Shown in pieces: positions 1 through 11,303 of a stretch of DNA of 64,000 nucleotides. The stretch's first letter is position 1. Every line of letters begins with the position of its first letter. The position numbers were made by a program, and so were the translations under genes. A model generated the notes under the pieces. It saw nothing but the letters and a program-made list of their open reading frames with translations. It searched no databases and was not told the origin of the DNA. Source of the stretch: Dolichospermum planctonicum (GTDB taxonomy: Bacteria > Cyanobacteriota > Cyanobacteriia > Cyanobacteriales > Nostocaceae); NCBI RefSeq assembly GCF_005402965.1, contig NZ_BJCF01000010.1:34711-98710 (forward strand), given 5' to 3'.

Positions 1-819
1 AACAAACCCATGTTTAAGTAAGTCCTCCGCAGTCTGAAAATCTTCAGGGAGTTTTTCCCGCAAAGTTTGTTCAATTACCCGTCTTCCAGCAAAACCAATT
101 GTTGCTTTCGGTTCAGCGATGATAATATCACCTAACATGGCAAAACTGGCGGTAACACCTCCCGTGGTAGGGTTGGTTAAAACGGGAATATATAATAGTT
201 TAGAATCTCGGTGACGTTGTAGGGCGGCGGATATTTTTGCCATTTGCATTAAAGACAGCATTCCCTCCTGCATTCTCGCACCACCAGATGTGCAAATAAT
301 GACTACAGGATAACGCCTTTGGGTAGCTTGTTCAATCATGCGGGTGAGTTTTTCCCCGACGACAGAACCCATACTTCCACCCATAAATCGGAAGTCCATG
401 ACCCCTAATGCTATTGGAAGGGTATTAATTTGCCCTAACCCAGTTTTAACTGCATCTATCAGTCCTAGTTTTTCTTGGGTTTCTTTTAAACGATCAATAT
501 AGGGTTTGCGATCGCGGAATTGTAAGGGATCGGTTGGGCATAAATCTTCATCTAATGGTTTCCATGTATTAACATCAATTAATTGACGAATACGCTCATC
601 ACTATCAACCCGATGATGATAACCACATTCACTGCAAACCATTTGATTGGCTTTCAAATCTTTTGTATATGTTAAAACACCACACTTAGGGCATTTATGC
701 CATAAACCATCAGCAATTTCCCGTTCTTGACGTTCTAAGTTGCTACTTCCCGATTTACGGCGATTTGCGAACCAATCCAATAGAGATTTTAAACCGCGTG
801 ATTCTTCGTTATTTGCCAT
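1..819 (-). CDS. accD: Acetyl-CoA carboxylase carboxyltransferase subunit beta (5' part, runs off the window)
   Basis: This is the beta subunit of the carboxyltransferase that moves CO2 from carboxybiotin to acetyl-CoA, the committed step of fatty acid synthesis. The visible 273 codons begin [16 protein letters not shown]. They carry the N-terminal four-cysteine zinc finger (CPKC at residues 43-46, CSEC at 62-65), followed by the crotonase-like core with [12 protein letters not shown] and [10 protein letters not shown], which is typical of AccD. The family is usually about 300-320 residues, so only a short C-terminal piece lies outside the window. The start is an ATG at 817-819. No frameshift is visible. 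Identification rests on motif recognition and is secure. Confidence 0.96.
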   Translation of the reverse strand, partial: MANNEESRGLKSLLDWFANRRKSGSSNLERQEREIADGLWHKCPKCGVLTYTKDLKANQMVCSECGYHHRVDSDERIRQLIDVNTWKPLDEDLCPTDPLQFRDRKPYIDRLKETQEKLGLIDAVKTGLGQINTLPIALGVMDFRFMGGSMGSVVGEKLTRMIEQATQRRYPVVIICTSGGARMQEGMLSLMQMAKISAALQRHRDSKLLYIPVLTNPTTGGVTASFAMLGDIIIAEPKATIGFAGRRVIEQTLREKLPEDFQTAEDLLKHGFV

Positions 820-1421
820 TTTTATCTGAATCTAATTAGGTATGAGGTCAAAAATGATCAATATATTGTGATTGACATTAAGCGACCCGGAGGTGGAGAT
901 TGAGAGTTGTAGATTTTGGATTTGAGAAGGTTAGAATTATGACTTTTGTAACTGCTTTGACCTGGATGATTGCTTAGATATTACCAAAATCTAATATCTT
1001 CATGGGGTGATCACAACTACAGTCAGAAAGGATAAAGATTTGGATTGATAAAATCATCAGCATGAGATAAAAAAGATTTAAAAGTTTGATGTTAATATCC
1101 GGGTAACAATAATCTCATATATTGACACTCTCTGGTCTAAAGACACACAGATTCTTTAAGACTTGCTTAAAAGGAATAGTCAATTATTCCGCTACACGCT
1201 CAAAACAACTACCAGTACGACAGGTATTGCAATTGCGCTTACTTTTACGTTTTTTTGCTTTCCGAGTCCATCAAATTTTGGCGGTATTACACTCCATATT
1301 TTACCTTTACTTGTTTACCTAGGCTACAGTCAAATGCTGAAACGAGATAAATCAGGGGTTTCTCCTTATTAAAATACTTCTTCGTGTAGATGGTTGTTCT
1401 TACTTGCGGTTTAATTATATC
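820..1421. other. Long intergenic region without a supportable gene
   Basis: About 600 bp upstream of accD. Two overlapping short reading frames on the plus strand (1122-1372) have atypical composition and no recognisable motif, and I do not call them. The accD promoter should lie here on the minus strand, but no consensus box stands out. Nothing else is seen. Confidence 0.5.
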
Positions 1422-1697
1422 TTATGCTCGGCGAATAAATTCGCTGTTGGCACTTTCTCCACTGTCTAAAGCCAAGTGGCTTCCGTGCCTTTCGGCAATT
1501 TTCTGGTGAGACAAAATAGTGTCACTGCTAAAGACAGTAATTACCGCACTTAAAGCTAGAAATGGTCCAAAGGGCATTTTTTGACCCATTTGCTGACGGG
1601 AGAGGATAATTGCTCCACTTCCTATTAATACACCCAAAATGCAGGAAATAAAACTCGCTAGTAGTAAATAACGCCATCCTCACCATGCTCCCATCAT
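1422..1697 (-). pseudogene. Remnant of a prepilin leader peptidase (PilD, A24 family), C-terminal end only
   Basis: Read on the minus strand, the translation MMGAW-stop-GWRYLLLA followed by GVLIGSGAIILS, KMPFGPFLAL and AVITVF matches the last membrane segments of cyanobacterial type IV prepilin peptidases. The expected Leu codon in GAW(L)GW is a TGA stop at 1680-1682. Upstream the homology stops abruptly at a minisatellite beginning near 1699. Downstream of about 1530 the reading frame runs into unrelated sequence with small palindromes. No N-terminal half with its active-site aspartates is present, so this is a dead fragment. The family is known to be polytopic membrane aspartic peptidases that process pilins. 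The identification is from memory of conserved motifs. Confidence 0.7.
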
Positions 1698-1698
1698 A

Positions 1699-1798
1699 GG
1701 GGACAGGGGACAAGGAGGACAAGGAGGACAGGGGGACAAGGAGGACAAGGAGGACAAGGAGGACAGGGGGACAAGGAGGACAAGGAGGACAGACAAGA
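1699..1798. repeat. GGACAAGGA minisatellite
   Basis: About 100 bp made of nearly perfect 9-bp units (GGACAAGGA) with interspersed GGACAGGGG variants. The array abuts the pilD remnant exactly where its homology ends, so repeat expansion or recombination probably accompanied loss of the gene. Confidence 0.9.
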
Positions 1799-1857
1799 GA
1801 TACAGAGATTAGATTTCTATTGTTTTCCCAAATGTACAATTAATTTTGCCCAGGTAA

Positions 1858-2115
1858 TTAATATATATAGGATTCGATTTGATTCAACGGGATAAAACAT
1901 TCCTGTGGTAACAGCACTGGGTACTGAGTAAAAATAACTTTCCCCCGATGAGTGACTCGACTGATGGCGACTCCTGTAGCTTTTCCTACTATTTCCGGGT
2001 GTACTTCACAGTAGGTATAGTAAATTTGACTAGCGGCTTTAATTATATTAGGGTCAATCAAAGACGGTTGATTTTTTTGTGGAAAGTTTGCTTGTTCTTG
2101 TTTTAAAGCGTACAC
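1858..2115 (-). CDS. Small hypothetical protein (85 aa)
   Basis: An 85-codon frame on the same strand as leuB, about 100 bp downstream of it. The protein begins MYALKQEQANFPQ and ends IPLNQIESYIY. It has no signal peptide, membrane segment or motif that I recognise. Composition is mixed and protein-like (central TYCEVHPEIVGKATGVAISRV), which argues for a real gene rather than a chance frame. A function cannot be given. It may be the last gene of a leuB transcript. Confidence 0.5.
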   Translation of the reverse strand: MYALKQEQANFPQKNQPSLIDPNIIKAASQIYYTYCEVHPEIVGKATGVAISRVTHRGKVIFTQYPVLLPQECFIPLNQIESYIY

Positions 2116-2215
2116 AATTTGCTTTTATATAAGTTATAGATTTGCTGCCGTTTGACAAACTTAGTTTATCTGAAATTTTTAACATTATAGATGTTAAAAC
2201 TTCCAGATTTATACT

Positions 2216-3310
2216 TTAACGTGATTTTAACTCAAGAATTTGTATCAGTGCTGCGCCCATAGCCCGACAACCGACAAGCTGCATTCCTGGTGACATAATA
2301 TCTCCTGTGCGATAGCCTTGTTCTAAAACTTCTAAAACACTATTTTCAATTAAGTCTGCTGCTTCTGGCTGATTTAAAGCATAACGCAACATCATGGCGG
2401 TACTTAAAACCTGTGCTAAGGGGTTAGCTTTGTCAAGTCCTGCAATATCCGGGGCTGAACCGTGAACTGGTTCATAAACACCAGGACCATCAGCACCCAA
2501 ACTAGCAGAAGGTAACATTCCTATACTACCAGTTAACATAGCGGCTGCATCTGAGAGAATATCACCAAATAGGTTTCCTGTGACAATCGTATCAAATTGT
2601 TTGGGAGCGCGAACTAATTGCATGGCCGCATTATCTACATATAAGTGAGATAATTCAACATCAGTATATTCTGCGGAAAGTTGTATCATGCGATCGCGCC
2701 AAAGTTGAGATACTTCTAATACATTGGCTTTATCCACAGAACAGAGTTTTCCGCCGCGTTTTCGTGCCGTTTCAAAGGCTACGCGCCCAATACGTTCAAT
2801 TTCTGACTCGCTGTAAACCATGGTATTTACACCGCGTTTTTCTCCGGTTTCCGTTGCAAATATGCCCTTAGGCTTACCGAAATAAATGCCGCCAGTGAGT
2901 TCACGCACGACCATGATATCTACACCTTCGACAATTTCCCGTTTGAGACTAGAAGCGTCAATTAACTGGGGGAGAATTTTCGCAGGGCGTAAATTAGCAA
3001 ATAGCCCTAAACCAGCCCGCAGCCCTAATAAACCTGCTTCTGGGCGTAAATTGGCACTAAGAGAGTCCCATTTGTAACCACCGATAGCCGCGAGTAAGAC
3101 GGAATCACTATGCCGACACTTATCCAATGTGACAGCAGGGAGGGGTTCACCGGTTTCGTCAATAGCAGCGCCACCAATTAAAGCCGTGGAAAATTCAAAG
3201 TTAATATCAAAGGTTTGACTGACGCATTTTAGCACGTCCACCGCGACAGCCATAATTTCTGGACCAATGCCGTCGCCAGGTAGTAGGGTAATGTAGTATT
3301 TTTGGGTCAT
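2216..3310 (-). CDS. leuB: 3-isopropylmalate dehydrogenase
   Basis: Oxidatively decarboxylates 3-isopropylmalate to 2-oxoisocaproate with NAD in leucine synthesis (cytoplasm, homodimer). The 364-residue length is normal. The protein begins with [12 protein letters not shown] and carries the substrate-binding [10 protein letters not shown] motif, the DNLFGD-like NLFGDILSD segment with metal-binding aspartates, and [12 protein letters not shown] with [11 protein letters not shown] of the NAD site. The ATG is at 3308-3310. It appears monocistronic or coupled only to the small ORF downstream. A MITE-like repeat sits about 35 bp upstream of its start. Confidence 0.97.
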   Translation of the reverse strand: MTQKYYITLLPGDGIGPEIMAVAVDVLKCVSQTFDINFEFSTALIGGAAIDETGEPLPAVTLDKCRHSDSVLLAAIGGYKWDSLSANLRPEAGLLGLRAGLGLFANLRPAKILPQLIDASSLKREIVEGVDIMVVRELTGGIYFGKPKGIFATETGEKRGVNTMVYSESEIERIGRVAFETARKRGGKLCSVDKANVLEVSQLWRDRMIQLSAEYTDVELSHLYVDNAAMQLVRAPKQFDTIVTGNLFGDILSDAAAMLTGSIGMLPSASLGADGPGVYEPVHGSAPDIAGLDKANPLAQVLSTAMMLRYALNQPEAADLIENSVLEVLEQGYRTGDIMSPGMQLVGCRAMGAALIQILELKSR

Positions 3311-3343
3311 GGTTGGGTTTTGCTGGGTGAATGTTTACAGATA

Positions 3344-3459
3344 TAAGTAGGTTGGCGTGAAAAATTGTCGTTATGACAAGGGAACTCTTAACTCTTAACT
3401 GGGAACAGGGAACTTTACTTTTCGTTACTTATGTCGGTTTTTTTCCGTTTATCTACTTA
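3344..3459. repeat. MITE-like repeat with TAAGTAG/CTACTTA ends (copy 1)
   Basis: A 116-bp element with inverted TAAGTAG / CTACTTA ends. Its left part contains GTCGTTATGACAAGGGAAC and its right part TTCGTTACTTATGTCGG followed by a T tract. The middle is a tandem tract of AACTCTTAACTGGGAACA-type units. The same left end recurs at 12094 and the same right end at 28979-29019. Confidence 0.75.
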
Positions 3460-4006
3460 TGTTGAGTTTTTGGACTAGTTGACTTTTTGTGGCACACCCA
3501 CAGTGATCAGGTTTAACAGAGTTTCGTCTTCTGTTGATTAACCTTCTGAGTTAAAAATACTCTTAAACGAGCGCCCATATCTCAATCACTTTACTAGATG
3601 TTTTCTTCGTATTTACTTATCTTTACAGATTTTGGTTGTTTCACCCCAACTTACTTGTCAGTAAATCAAAAACAATGTAGGATAAAGGAGAACACGGTCA
3701 GTGTGATTATTAATCAAATTTTGGCAATTCCTTATGCACTTAAATAAATCTAGTCAGCGGATTTTATGGCAATCCCAACCGATGACAATGATACCTGAGA
3801 AGGGGGAGATGGAACTACCTAAATCCTGGAGATGGCGTGAATGCGATAGCGCAAGCGCTGACTTGTCAGTTCGCTGGTGGCACAGATAGTGATAAGTTGG
3901 ATCTAATCAAGGTATAAAATAAAATAAAAGTATAATTAATTTTGCTTTATTACTTACTTCTAATAACGCACTTACGAGACTTACCCCCTTTACAAAGCAA
4001 CGCTAA
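3460..4006. other. Intergenic region upstream of the helicase-methyltransferase operon
   Basis: About 550 bp without a complete gene. A plus-strand open stretch around 3823-3918 (reading NPGDGVNAIAQAL and on to a TAA at 3916-3918) could be a protein fragment but has no start. AT-rich sequence at 3915-3965 immediately precedes the helicase gene and is a plausible promoter zone. Confidence 0.4.
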
Positions 4007-7000
4007 ATGATATTAGACAACGAAAAATATCGGAAAGTTCATGAGTGGATGACAAAATATACAGAGGAAGGTACTGTAGACATTGTTACAGGTTATTTTA
4101 CTGTTGGGGCTTTAGCTTATCTTTCTCAGCAAATTAATCATAAAATTGCTAAATTTCGACTAGTGCTTGGGGATATTGTTAACCTAGATCAAGTCGAGAA
4201 TCGTCCGTTAGATTTACTAAACGAGAATATTACGATTGAAGCGGCTCTGAATCTTAGTCTTTTGGCACAGGAAGCCGTTATTTTTTTAAGACAGGACAAG
4301 GTTAAAGTAAAAACTTTAGAGCCAAATTTTTGTCATGCTAAGTGTTACTTATTTGAGCCATTGAAGGATGATGATCGCAATAAGTATTTTATTTCGGGTA
4401 GTTCAAACTTAACTGAGGCAGGAATTGGCCTAAAGCATACAAATAATTTAGAATTGAATATTGCTGAGACGGGGAATAATCATCAATATAAAGAATTGGT
4501 AAAATGGTTTTATTCACTTTGGATAAAACCTCAAGCTCATCAAGAAAAAACTCTCTTATTGAAAGATGGAACAACTGAAAAAGTAGATTTTAAGCAATAT
4601 CTAATTCATGAAATTGAAAAAATATTTATTAAATATACTCCCAGAGATATTTACTATAAGATATTATTTGAGTTGTTTGGTAATCAAGTTTTGGAAATTG
4701 AGAATGATCCAGACTTTAATCGTCAAGTTGGTAGATTAGAAAATACTGCTATTTTTACTGCACTTTATGACTTTCAAAAAAAGGGTGTTCTGAGTCTGAT
4801 TCGGATGCTACAGAAATATAATGGAGCTATTTTAGCAGATGCGGTGGGTTTAGGAAAAACTTGGAGTGCTTTGGCTGTGATGAAGTTTTTTCAAATGCAA
4901 GGACGGGAAGTTATATTACTTTGTCCTAAAAAATTAGAAAGTAATTGGAGACGCTATAAGGAAGATCAAGCATCAAAATTTGAAACCGATAAGCTTAAAT
5001 TTTTCATTCGTTTTCATACTGATATGAACAGCGATCGCCTAAATTCCTATCATGATCGCGCTGATAAGTTTTTTTGTGATGACAAACCCAAATTAATTGT
5101 CATTGATGAAAGTCATAATCTCAGAAATGACAAATCTAATCGTTATAAATTTTTAGTTGATCAAATTTTAAAAAAGAATCAAGATATCAAAGTTTTACTG
5201 ATATCAGCAACTCCCATTAATAATTCCTTAAATGATGTCAGAAATCAATTTAAGTTAATGGTTCAAGGTGATGTACATGACTATGATAGCAAATTAGGTG
5301 TAAAAAATATTGATTATTCCTTTAAACAAGCACAGACTATATTTAACGAGTGGCGCAGAGATACAAAACCTCAAATCGGCAATTTTATTAAAAAGCTCTC
5401 AGACAATGATTTTTTTAGGTTAACAGATTCTCTATTAGTTGCGAGAACTAGAAAAAGGGTGGAAGGTCAACAGACAAATTTAGTATTTCCTACCAAAACA
5501 AAGCCTAAAAATTTATTTATAACACCACATCAGCTTGGTAATTTTGAAACCTTTGAGGAATTGTTTGATCATTTTCCACCGATGTTATCAGGATATCAGC
5601 CAGCTTTTTATTTAGATGATGAATCAAATCAGCAAAAAGACGCTAAGAAAGATATATTACGCGATGAAAAATCACGCGATCGCTTTCTAGTTAAGATGAT
5701 TTATATCTTGATGGTGAAGCGATTGGAGTCTTCTTGGTTTTCCTTTTACTCAACAGTTGAGAAAATCAAAAACCATCATCAAAATGCTTTAGATAGGATT
5801 AAAGCATATCAAGCAAGCAAGGTGAAAACAGCATTATTAGAAAATGATGTTTATGATTTAGAAAATGATGAAAATGATGAAAATGATGATGATTTTACTG
5901 AAGCAGTTGAACAATATACCTTAGGTAAAAAACGCCCGATTAGGATCGCGGAAATTGATCAAGCTGGTAATTTGGATAAATTTAAGGAGGATCTAAAAAA
6001 AGATTTAGATGCTCTCGATAAGCTGTCTGTCAATTTGCAAAAGTTTCATATCAAAATTGATAAAGAAATTAAGAAGCCCAATCAGTTTAAATCCTGTGAT
6101 GACAAGTTGGAGAGACTGATTACAGAAATTATCGAAAAGCGGAAATCAGGGGCAAATAACCATAATCAAAAAGTGGTAATTTTTACAGTCTATCGTGATA
6201 CAGCGATGTATTTGTTTAATCAGCTTCGAGCTAGAGGTTTTGACAAGATGGCGATTGCATCGGGGACAGGCTCATACTCAGATGATAGCGATCGCCAACA
6301 GTCTATGGAAGCAATTCTCGAAAGATTTGCACCATATACCAAGCTATTTTGTGAAAAGGAATGGTCTTTTAGCTCTGAGAAACAAGGGTTAGAAGCTTTT
6401 GCACAATGGCAAGAATGGGTTAAAGATAATCACCCCCAGACGTATCAAAAGCTGAATAATCCTCTTGATATCTTGATTGCTACGGATGCTCTCAGTGAGG
6501 GACAAAATTTGCAAGATGCTGATATGGTGATTAATTACGATATTCATTGGAATCCTGTGCGAATTATTCAACGCATGGGACGGATTGATCGCTTGGGTAG
6601 TCCTAATCAACAAATTTTTGGGATTAACTTCTGGCCATCAGATAATATTAATTCCTATCTCAATTTGCAAGGACGGATTGAGCAACGAATGGCAACGATG
6701 AAGTTGGCGGGAGCAGAGGTGGATCATCAATTTTCTGATAGTTTTGCTAAGATGGTTCATGATGAAGAGTTTGATCAAAAGATGAATGATTTGATGATGC
6801 AGCAAATGCAAGTCACTTGGGATGATATTGAAGTAAGCGATCAAGGGTTAGGCTTTGATAGTTTGTCTTTGGAGCGATATCGTCAGGATTTATTAGCAGA
6901 ATTTAATCGTGACAAGGATAAATATCGCCAAATGCCCAAGGGTGTCTATACGGGATTTGTAGCAGAGCAGAAATCTGGTGTTAGTGATGATTTGAGTGAT

Positions 7001-7438
7001 GGTATCATTGCTTTGTTGGGGTATCCTGCCAAACCAGCTAAGAAATTAGATCATCAATATCAGGTGTTTGATTTAATTTACATTGATAAATCAGGTAAAT
7101 TAATTTTAAAAAATCAAAAAGAAGTTTTAGATTTGCTAACCTTGTATAAAGATAATGAGCGTTTTGTACCAGATGCAATTGATCGTGGTGAAGCAGTGGT
7201 AATTGCAGAGTTGGTGAACGCGCTTAAAACTTGGTTAAGCAGTCAAGCAATGCAAACTGAGGAAATGGAAGATGGTTCTATCAAAGAAACAATGGGTAAT
7301 GAAACGCTGGGAATTTTGCAAGGCTTAAAAAAAGGTAACAAGGCTTCTATAGATAGGATCAAGCAAAATGTTACAGTTGATGGTAAATATCAGCTTAATA
7401 ATTTCGACTTAATCAGTTGGGTTTTATTAACGGTATAA
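4007..7438 (+). CDS. PLD-family nuclease fused to SNF2/SF2 helicase (candidate defence protein)
   Basis: A 1143-residue protein. Residues 1-140 form a phospholipase D-like domain with HAK (110-112) and GSSN (131-134), the usual HxK...N pattern of PLD nucleases. An SF2/SNF2-type helicase follows: Walker A GLGKT near 283, DESH box near 367, SATPIN near 399, and the C-terminal lobe with [12 protein letters not shown] near 825 and [11 protein letters not shown] near 858. A low-complexity acidic linker (three GAAAATGAT repeats in DNA, residues about 617-630) separates the lobes. It lies 4 bp before an Eco57I-type methyltransferase, so the two are probably co-translated. I infer a nuclease-translocase acting on DNA not protected by the partner methylase. 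Substrate and cleavage are not shown by sequence. Start ATG at 4007. Confidence 0.85.
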   Translation: MILDNEKYRKVHEWMTKYTEEGTVDIVTGYFTVGALAYLSQQINHKIAKFRLVLGDIVNLDQVENRPLDLLNENITIEAALNLSLLAQEAVIFLRQDKVKVKTLEPNFCHAKCYLFEPLKDDDRNKYFISGSSNLTEAGIGLKHTNNLELNIAETGNNHQYKELVKWFYSLWIKPQAHQEKTLLLKDGTTEKVDFKQYLIHEIEKIFIKYTPRDIYYKILFELFGNQVLEIENDPDFNRQVGRLENTAIFTALYDFQKKGVLSLIRMLQKYNGAILADAVGLGKTWSALAVMKFFQMQGREVILLCPKKLESNWRRYKEDQASKFETDKLKFFIRFHTDMNSDRLNSYHDRADKFFCDDKPKLIVIDESHNLRNDKSNRYKFLVDQILKKNQDIKVLLISATPINNSLNDVRNQFKLMVQGDVHDYDSKLGVKNIDYSFKQAQTIFNEWRRDTKPQIGNFIKKLSDNDFFRLTDSLLVARTRKRVEGQQTNLVFPTKTKPKNLFITPHQLGNFETFEELFDHFPPMLSGYQPAFYLDDESNQQKDAKKDILRDEKSRDRFLVKMIYILMVKRLESSWFSFYSTVEKIKNHHQNALDRIKAYQASKVKTALLENDVYDLENDENDENDDDFTEAVEQYTLGKKRPIRIAEIDQAGNLDKFKEDLKKDLDALDKLSVNLQKFHIKIDKEIKKPNQFKSCDDKLERLITEIIEKRKSGANNHNQKVVIFTVYRDTAMYLFNQLRARGFDKMAIASGTGSYSDDSDRQQSMEAILERFAPYTKLFCEKEWSFSSEKQGLEAFAQWQEWVKDNHPQTYQKLNNPLDILIATDALSEGQNLQDADMVINYDIHWNPVRIIQRMGRIDRLGSPNQQIFGINFWPSDNINSYLNLQGRIEQRMATMKLAGAEVDHQFSDSFAKMVHDEEFDQKMNDLMMQQMQVTWDDIEVSDQGLGFDSLSLERYRQDLLAEFNRDKDKYRQMPKGVYTGFVAEQKSGVSDDLSDGIIALLGYPAKPAKKLDHQYQVFDLIYIDKSGKLILKNQKEVLDLLTLYKDNERFVPDAIDRGEAVVIAELVNALKTWLSSQAMQTEEMEDGSIKETMGNETLGILQGLKKGNKASIDRIKQNVTVDGKYQLNNFDLISWVLLTV

Positions 7439-7442
7439 AATT

Positions 7443-10400
7443 ATGCAACTAACAAGATTTAATGAAATAGATTTTTTACCTGCTTTAAAGGAGTTGTTTG
7501 GTAAGTCAAATCTAAATATACCGATTAATTATGTAGATGATAAGCCGGTTTCGGCAAAAAAAATATTACAGAATACTTATAAAGATAATGAGGTTTTTAG
7601 GTTAATTAATGATGTTTATTTTGTTGGGTTAGTAGATGATGCAGCTTTTAGAGGTAATCAAAGTTTAGCGATTGATCAGATTAAGTCAGATTATGATGGA
7701 ATTTTGATTTTTGGGGTGACTTTAAATAATCGTGATCATGGACAATTACCAAAGCGATCGCATTTAGCAGAAATATCACGGGCGTTTAATCGGGAATTTT
7801 ACTATACACCTGTGGTGGTGGTGTTTAAGTACACTGATGCAAATAGCGAATATCTAGCGTTTGCAAATACCGAGAGATTGAAATACAAGGACAATCAAGA
7901 AGGTGAGAAACCGGGGAAGGTGACACTGTTACGGGATATTGATATTCGACAACCGCATTCTGGGCATCAACGTATTTTAGCAGAGTTAGCAATTCCAACA
8001 ACAGGTAAGGATCGAGTTGATTCTTTTGCCAATTTATATGCTTATTGGCAGAAGGTACTTGATGTTAGTTTGCTGAATAAGAATTTTTACAGAGAACTTT
8101 CTAACTGGTATTTTTGGGCAGTTGGGCGCGTAACTTTTCCCTCAGAACCAAATTTGCTTGAAGCTCAGGCTAAGAAGGTTAGTCTTGAAGATTTGAAACA
8201 AGAACACAAATCTAAAAATGTGATTCGTTTGCTGACGCGATTGCTTTTTGTGTGGTTTATTAAAGAAAAAGGACTAATCCCTCCAGAGCTTTTTAATCTT
8301 GATGATTTACAAAGGGATATTCTCAAGAATATCTCTCCCTATACTGATTTAGGACTCTTTAAGCAGGTAAATCAAGAAAGTATCTATTACAAAGCTATCT
8401 TACAAAACCTCTTTTTTGCAACGCTAAACTGTCCAATTAAACCAATGGAAAGCCACGATAATCGCGTCAGAGGCTTTCGGAAAATGGATAACTATGGACA
8501 GCACCGAGACGCTAACTTTTTGATGCGCTACAGGGAACACTTCCAGAATCCAGAGAGACTTGTGGAAATGGTGAATGGTGTTGTCCCTTTCCTCAACGGT
8601 GGGTTATTTGAATGTTTGGACGATAAGTTAAACAAGGTATTTATTGACGGATTTTCAGACAATCTACCTAAAACAGAGCAATTGATTGTTCCTGATTATT
8701 TGTTTTTTGGAGCAGAAGAGAAAGTTGATTTAAGTGCAGAATATGGTGCAACTAATAAGGGGACAAAAGAGGCGGCGGTCAAGGGTTTAATCAATATTCT
8801 CAAAGCTTACAAATTTACGATTACAGAAAATACCCCAATTGAAGAAGATGTCGCACTCGATCCTGAGTTGTTGGGTAAAGTATTTGAGAATCTTTTGGCT
8901 AGTTATAATCCTGAGACAAAGACGACAGCCAGAAAGCAAACAGGCTCTTTTTATACGGGCCGTGAAATTGTTAATTACATGGTGGATGAGAGTCTCATTG
9001 CTTACTTAAAAAATGAGTTACTTGCTCAAGAATCTGGATATAAAGAGGAAGATTTAGATCGGCAATTGCGTCAACTGGTTTCTTTTGATGCTGTTAATCC
9101 ATTTGAAGGAAATGCTGAGGTTCAGAAACGGATTATTAAGGCTTTGGATAAATGTACTATTCTTGATCCTGCCTGTGGTTCGGGTGCTTTCCCGATGGGG
9201 ATTTTGCAAAAGATGGTACATATTCTATTTAAAGTTGACCCGAAAAATACGGAATGGAAACACCGTCAAATTGCCAGAGTTGAAGCGGCTATTAGTCAGT
9301 TAGAGGAGTTAGATGATGCTCAATATCGGGAGCAAAGTATTCAAGATTTGAATGCTCAAATTAAGGATATTGAGGAGGCTTTTGCTAATAATGAGTTAGA
9401 TTATGGACGTAAGTTATATCTGATTGAGAATTGTATTTATGGGGTAGATATACAGTCCATTGCTACCCAAATTTCTAAGCTACGGTTCTTTATTTCGTTG
9501 GTGGTTGATCAAAAGGTTGATCTAAATAAGGATAATTTTGGGATTCGTCCTTTGCCTAACCTCGAAACTAAGTTTGTAGCGGCTAATACTTTGATTGGGA
9601 TTGAGAAACCAAAGGTGCAGTTAAGTTTGTTTGATACGCCAGAAATCAAGAAATTAGAGGCGGATTTGAAGAAGGTCAGGCATCGTTTATTTAGTTCTAA
9701 GTCTCCTAGTCATAAGCGCAAGTTGAGAGATCAAGATAAGGCTTTGAGAGAAAAAATTGCTGTAGTTTTACAAAAAAATGGCTGGGAAACTGATACTGCA
9801 AATAAATTAGCAAACTGGGACCCATACAACCAAAATGTTTCTTCTCCTTTCTTTGATTCAGAATGGATGTTTGATATTTCAGATGGTTTTGATATCGTGA
9901 TTGGTAATCCGCCTTATGGAAACATTTTTAAAGACAAAAAAATGTTCGATCAAATTTTGAAATTATATTTGACAGCAGAATATAAGATCGAGGCGTATTC
10001 TGTTTTTGTTGAAAAAGGAACAAATTTATTGTCAAATGATGGAATATTAAATTTTATTACACCTTACACATTTTTGTCAGGAACATACTTTTCAAAGTTT
10101 AGACAATTTATTAAGAATAATTGTCTAAAAAAATTAACAGTTTTAGGAAAAAAAGTATTTGAAGCAGCAGAAGTAGATACTTGTATTATATTTCTTCAAA
10201 AAAATACAAGTCATAGGTTTTGTTCATTACTCGATTTAAGAAAAAATAATTATCTAGAATCGCTAAATAATATACCTCCAACAAACATTCCTCTAGATGT
10301 ATTGTTAAGTTCATTTCAAGAAGTTATATGTGTTGGTAGTAAAGATGAAATTGAAATTTTCCAAAAATTAAATCGTCAAATCTTAAAGCTTGATGATTTA

Positions 10401-11198
10401 ATAGAATTTTATCATGGAATACAAACTAGGGGCAACAATGATTCCATTTTTGAGGATCAAATTGATGGAACTTACCCTATCATTAAAGGACGTGATTTTA
10501 ATAAATTTTATTTGGGTAGAATTGAACAGTATTTTATACTTAAATCAGAAAATATTAAATCGGGAGGTGATCTTAGTTACCACTATACCAATCCAAAACT
10601 TATAATAAGAACAACGGCAGATGGCATAATTGCAACAATTGATAGGAATAAAAATCTTGTTCTTAATAGTGTAAATATTGGTATTCTAAAATCAAAAAAT
10701 AGCTATAGTTTAGAGGCTATTCTTGGAATAATTAATTCCAAGCTAATAGATTTTTGGTATAGTATGGCTGTTCAAGAGTTAGATAAAACATTTGCCGAAG
10801 TTAAGATTGTTTATTTGAAGAGAATACCAATTCCAAACTATACGGAAACAAATAATAAATTGATTGCTACTATAGTTGAAGTTATTATTTTTTCTAATTT
10901 TCAAAAAAGAGGATTTTACAAGCAACTTGATGATATTTTAGATTCTTTGGTTTTCAACGTGTATTTTCCTGAACATATGAAAAATTGTGGCATAAATGTG
11001 TTAGATTTTATCGAAAGAGATATTACAGAAGTTATGCAAGGTAAGGAATTTAAAAATTTATTAGATGAAGAAAAACAAAAAGTAATTGAACAACTTTATG
11101 ACAAATGGACAGATCCAGATAATGAAATTCCTAACCGCATCAAACTATTTGCTGTCAGAAGTCCTGATATTTTAAAACCCATCTTGGAAAGTAAATAA
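7443..11198 (+). CDS. Eco57I-type N6-adenine DNA methyltransferase with target-recognition region
   Basis: A 1251-residue protein of the large type IIG-like class. S-adenosylmethionine motif I is DPACGSG near residue 576 and catalytic motif IV is NPPY near 822, the pair that marks amino-methyltransferases making N6-methyladenine. The N-terminal 500 residues lack an obvious PD-(D/E)XK triad that I can assign. The C-terminal 350 residues (from about base 9900) are visibly more AT-rich and resemble a target-recognition domain, with the typical region HGIQTRGNN...PIIKGRDF. The gene starts 4 bp after the helicase stop, and its own stop overlaps a following ATG (TAATG). It probably modifies self DNA and supplies specificity to the helicase-nuclease. 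It could be read as a split type ISP system or a DISARM class 1-like pair. The exact class is undecided. Confidence 0.85.
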   Translation: MQLTRFNEIDFLPALKELFGKSNLNIPINYVDDKPVSAKKILQNTYKDNEVFRLINDVYFVGLVDDAAFRGNQSLAIDQIKSDYDGILIFGVTLNNRDHGQLPKRSHLAEISRAFNREFYYTPVVVVFKYTDANSEYLAFANTERLKYKDNQEGEKPGKVTLLRDIDIRQPHSGHQRILAELAIPTTGKDRVDSFANLYAYWQKVLDVSLLNKNFYRELSNWYFWAVGRVTFPSEPNLLEAQAKKVSLEDLKQEHKSKNVIRLLTRLLFVWFIKEKGLIPPELFNLDDLQRDILKNISPYTDLGLFKQVNQESIYYKAILQNLFFATLNCPIKPMESHDNRVRGFRKMDNYGQHRDANFLMRYREHFQNPERLVEMVNGVVPFLNGGLFECLDDKLNKVFIDGFSDNLPKTEQLIVPDYLFFGAEEKVDLSAEYGATNKGTKEAAVKGLINILKAYKFTITENTPIEEDVALDPELLGKVFENLLASYNPETKTTARKQTGSFYTGREIVNYMVDESLIAYLKNELLAQESGYKEEDLDRQLRQLVSFDAVNPFEGNAEVQKRIIKALDKCTILDPACGSGAFPMGILQKMVHILFKVDPKNTEWKHRQIARVEAAISQLEELDDAQYREQSIQDLNAQIKDIEEAFANNELDYGRKLYLIENCIYGVDIQSIATQISKLRFFISLVVDQKVDLNKDNFGIRPLPNLETKFVAANTLIGIEKPKVQLSLFDTPEIKKLEADLKKVRHRLFSSKSPSHKRKLRDQDKALREKIAVVLQKNGWETDTANKLANWDPYNQNVSSPFFDSEWMFDISDGFDIVIGNPPYGNIFKDKKMFDQILKLYLTAEYKIEAYSVFVEKGTNLLSNDGILNFITPYTFLSGTYFSKFRQFIKNNCLKKLTVLGKKVFEAAEVDTCIIFLQKNTSHRFCSLLDLRKNNYLESLNNIPPTNIPLDVLLSSFQEVICVGSKDEIEIFQKLNRQILKLDDLIEFYHGIQTRGNNDSIFEDQIDGTYPIIKGRDFNKFYLGRIEQYFILKSENIKSGGDLSYHYTNPKLIIRTTADGIIATIDRNKNLVLNSVNIGILKSKNSYSLEAILGIINSKLIDFWYSMAVQELDKTFAEVKIVYLKRIPIPNYTETNNKLIATIVEVIIFSNFQKRGFYKQLDDILDSLVFNVYFPEHMKNCGINVLDFIERDITEVMQGKEFKNLLDEEKQKVIEQLYDKWTDPDNEIPNRIKLFAVRSPDILKPILESK

Positions 11199-11254
11199 TG
11201 AAGCGAATCAAAGAAATTAAAATCAAAAACTTATCTTTTCTTTTGCTTAACTAA
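11198..11254 (+). pseudogene. Stub of a third, translationally coupled gene (possible SMC/OLD-like ATPase start)
   Basis: The methyltransferase stop overlaps an ATG by one base (TAATG at 11196-11200), a hallmark of translational coupling. The frame reads [18 protein letters not shown] and then stops. The first eleven residues look like the beta-strand that opens RecF/SMC/OLD-type AAA ATPases (commonly M-K-I-x-x-I-x-I-K-N-F), after which similarity is lost. I infer that the operon once had a third ATPase gene, of which only the start codon region remains. The match is short, so the ATPase assignment is tentative, while the coupled start is directly visible. Confidence 0.45.
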
Positions 11255-11303
11255 CTACCCAATTTTTTTTGCCTTTTTCCACTTTTTCAGCAAGCCTTAA
11301 TTA

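Noticed and set aside
1122..1372. Two overlapping short plus-strand frames upstream of accD
   Set aside because: Low-complexity translation, no start signal and no motif; likely chance frames.
4007..11198. Complete DISARM locus
   Set aside because: A helicase and a methylase are present, but no DrmA, DrmB or DrmC-like genes flank them, so I describe only a pair with partial resemblance.
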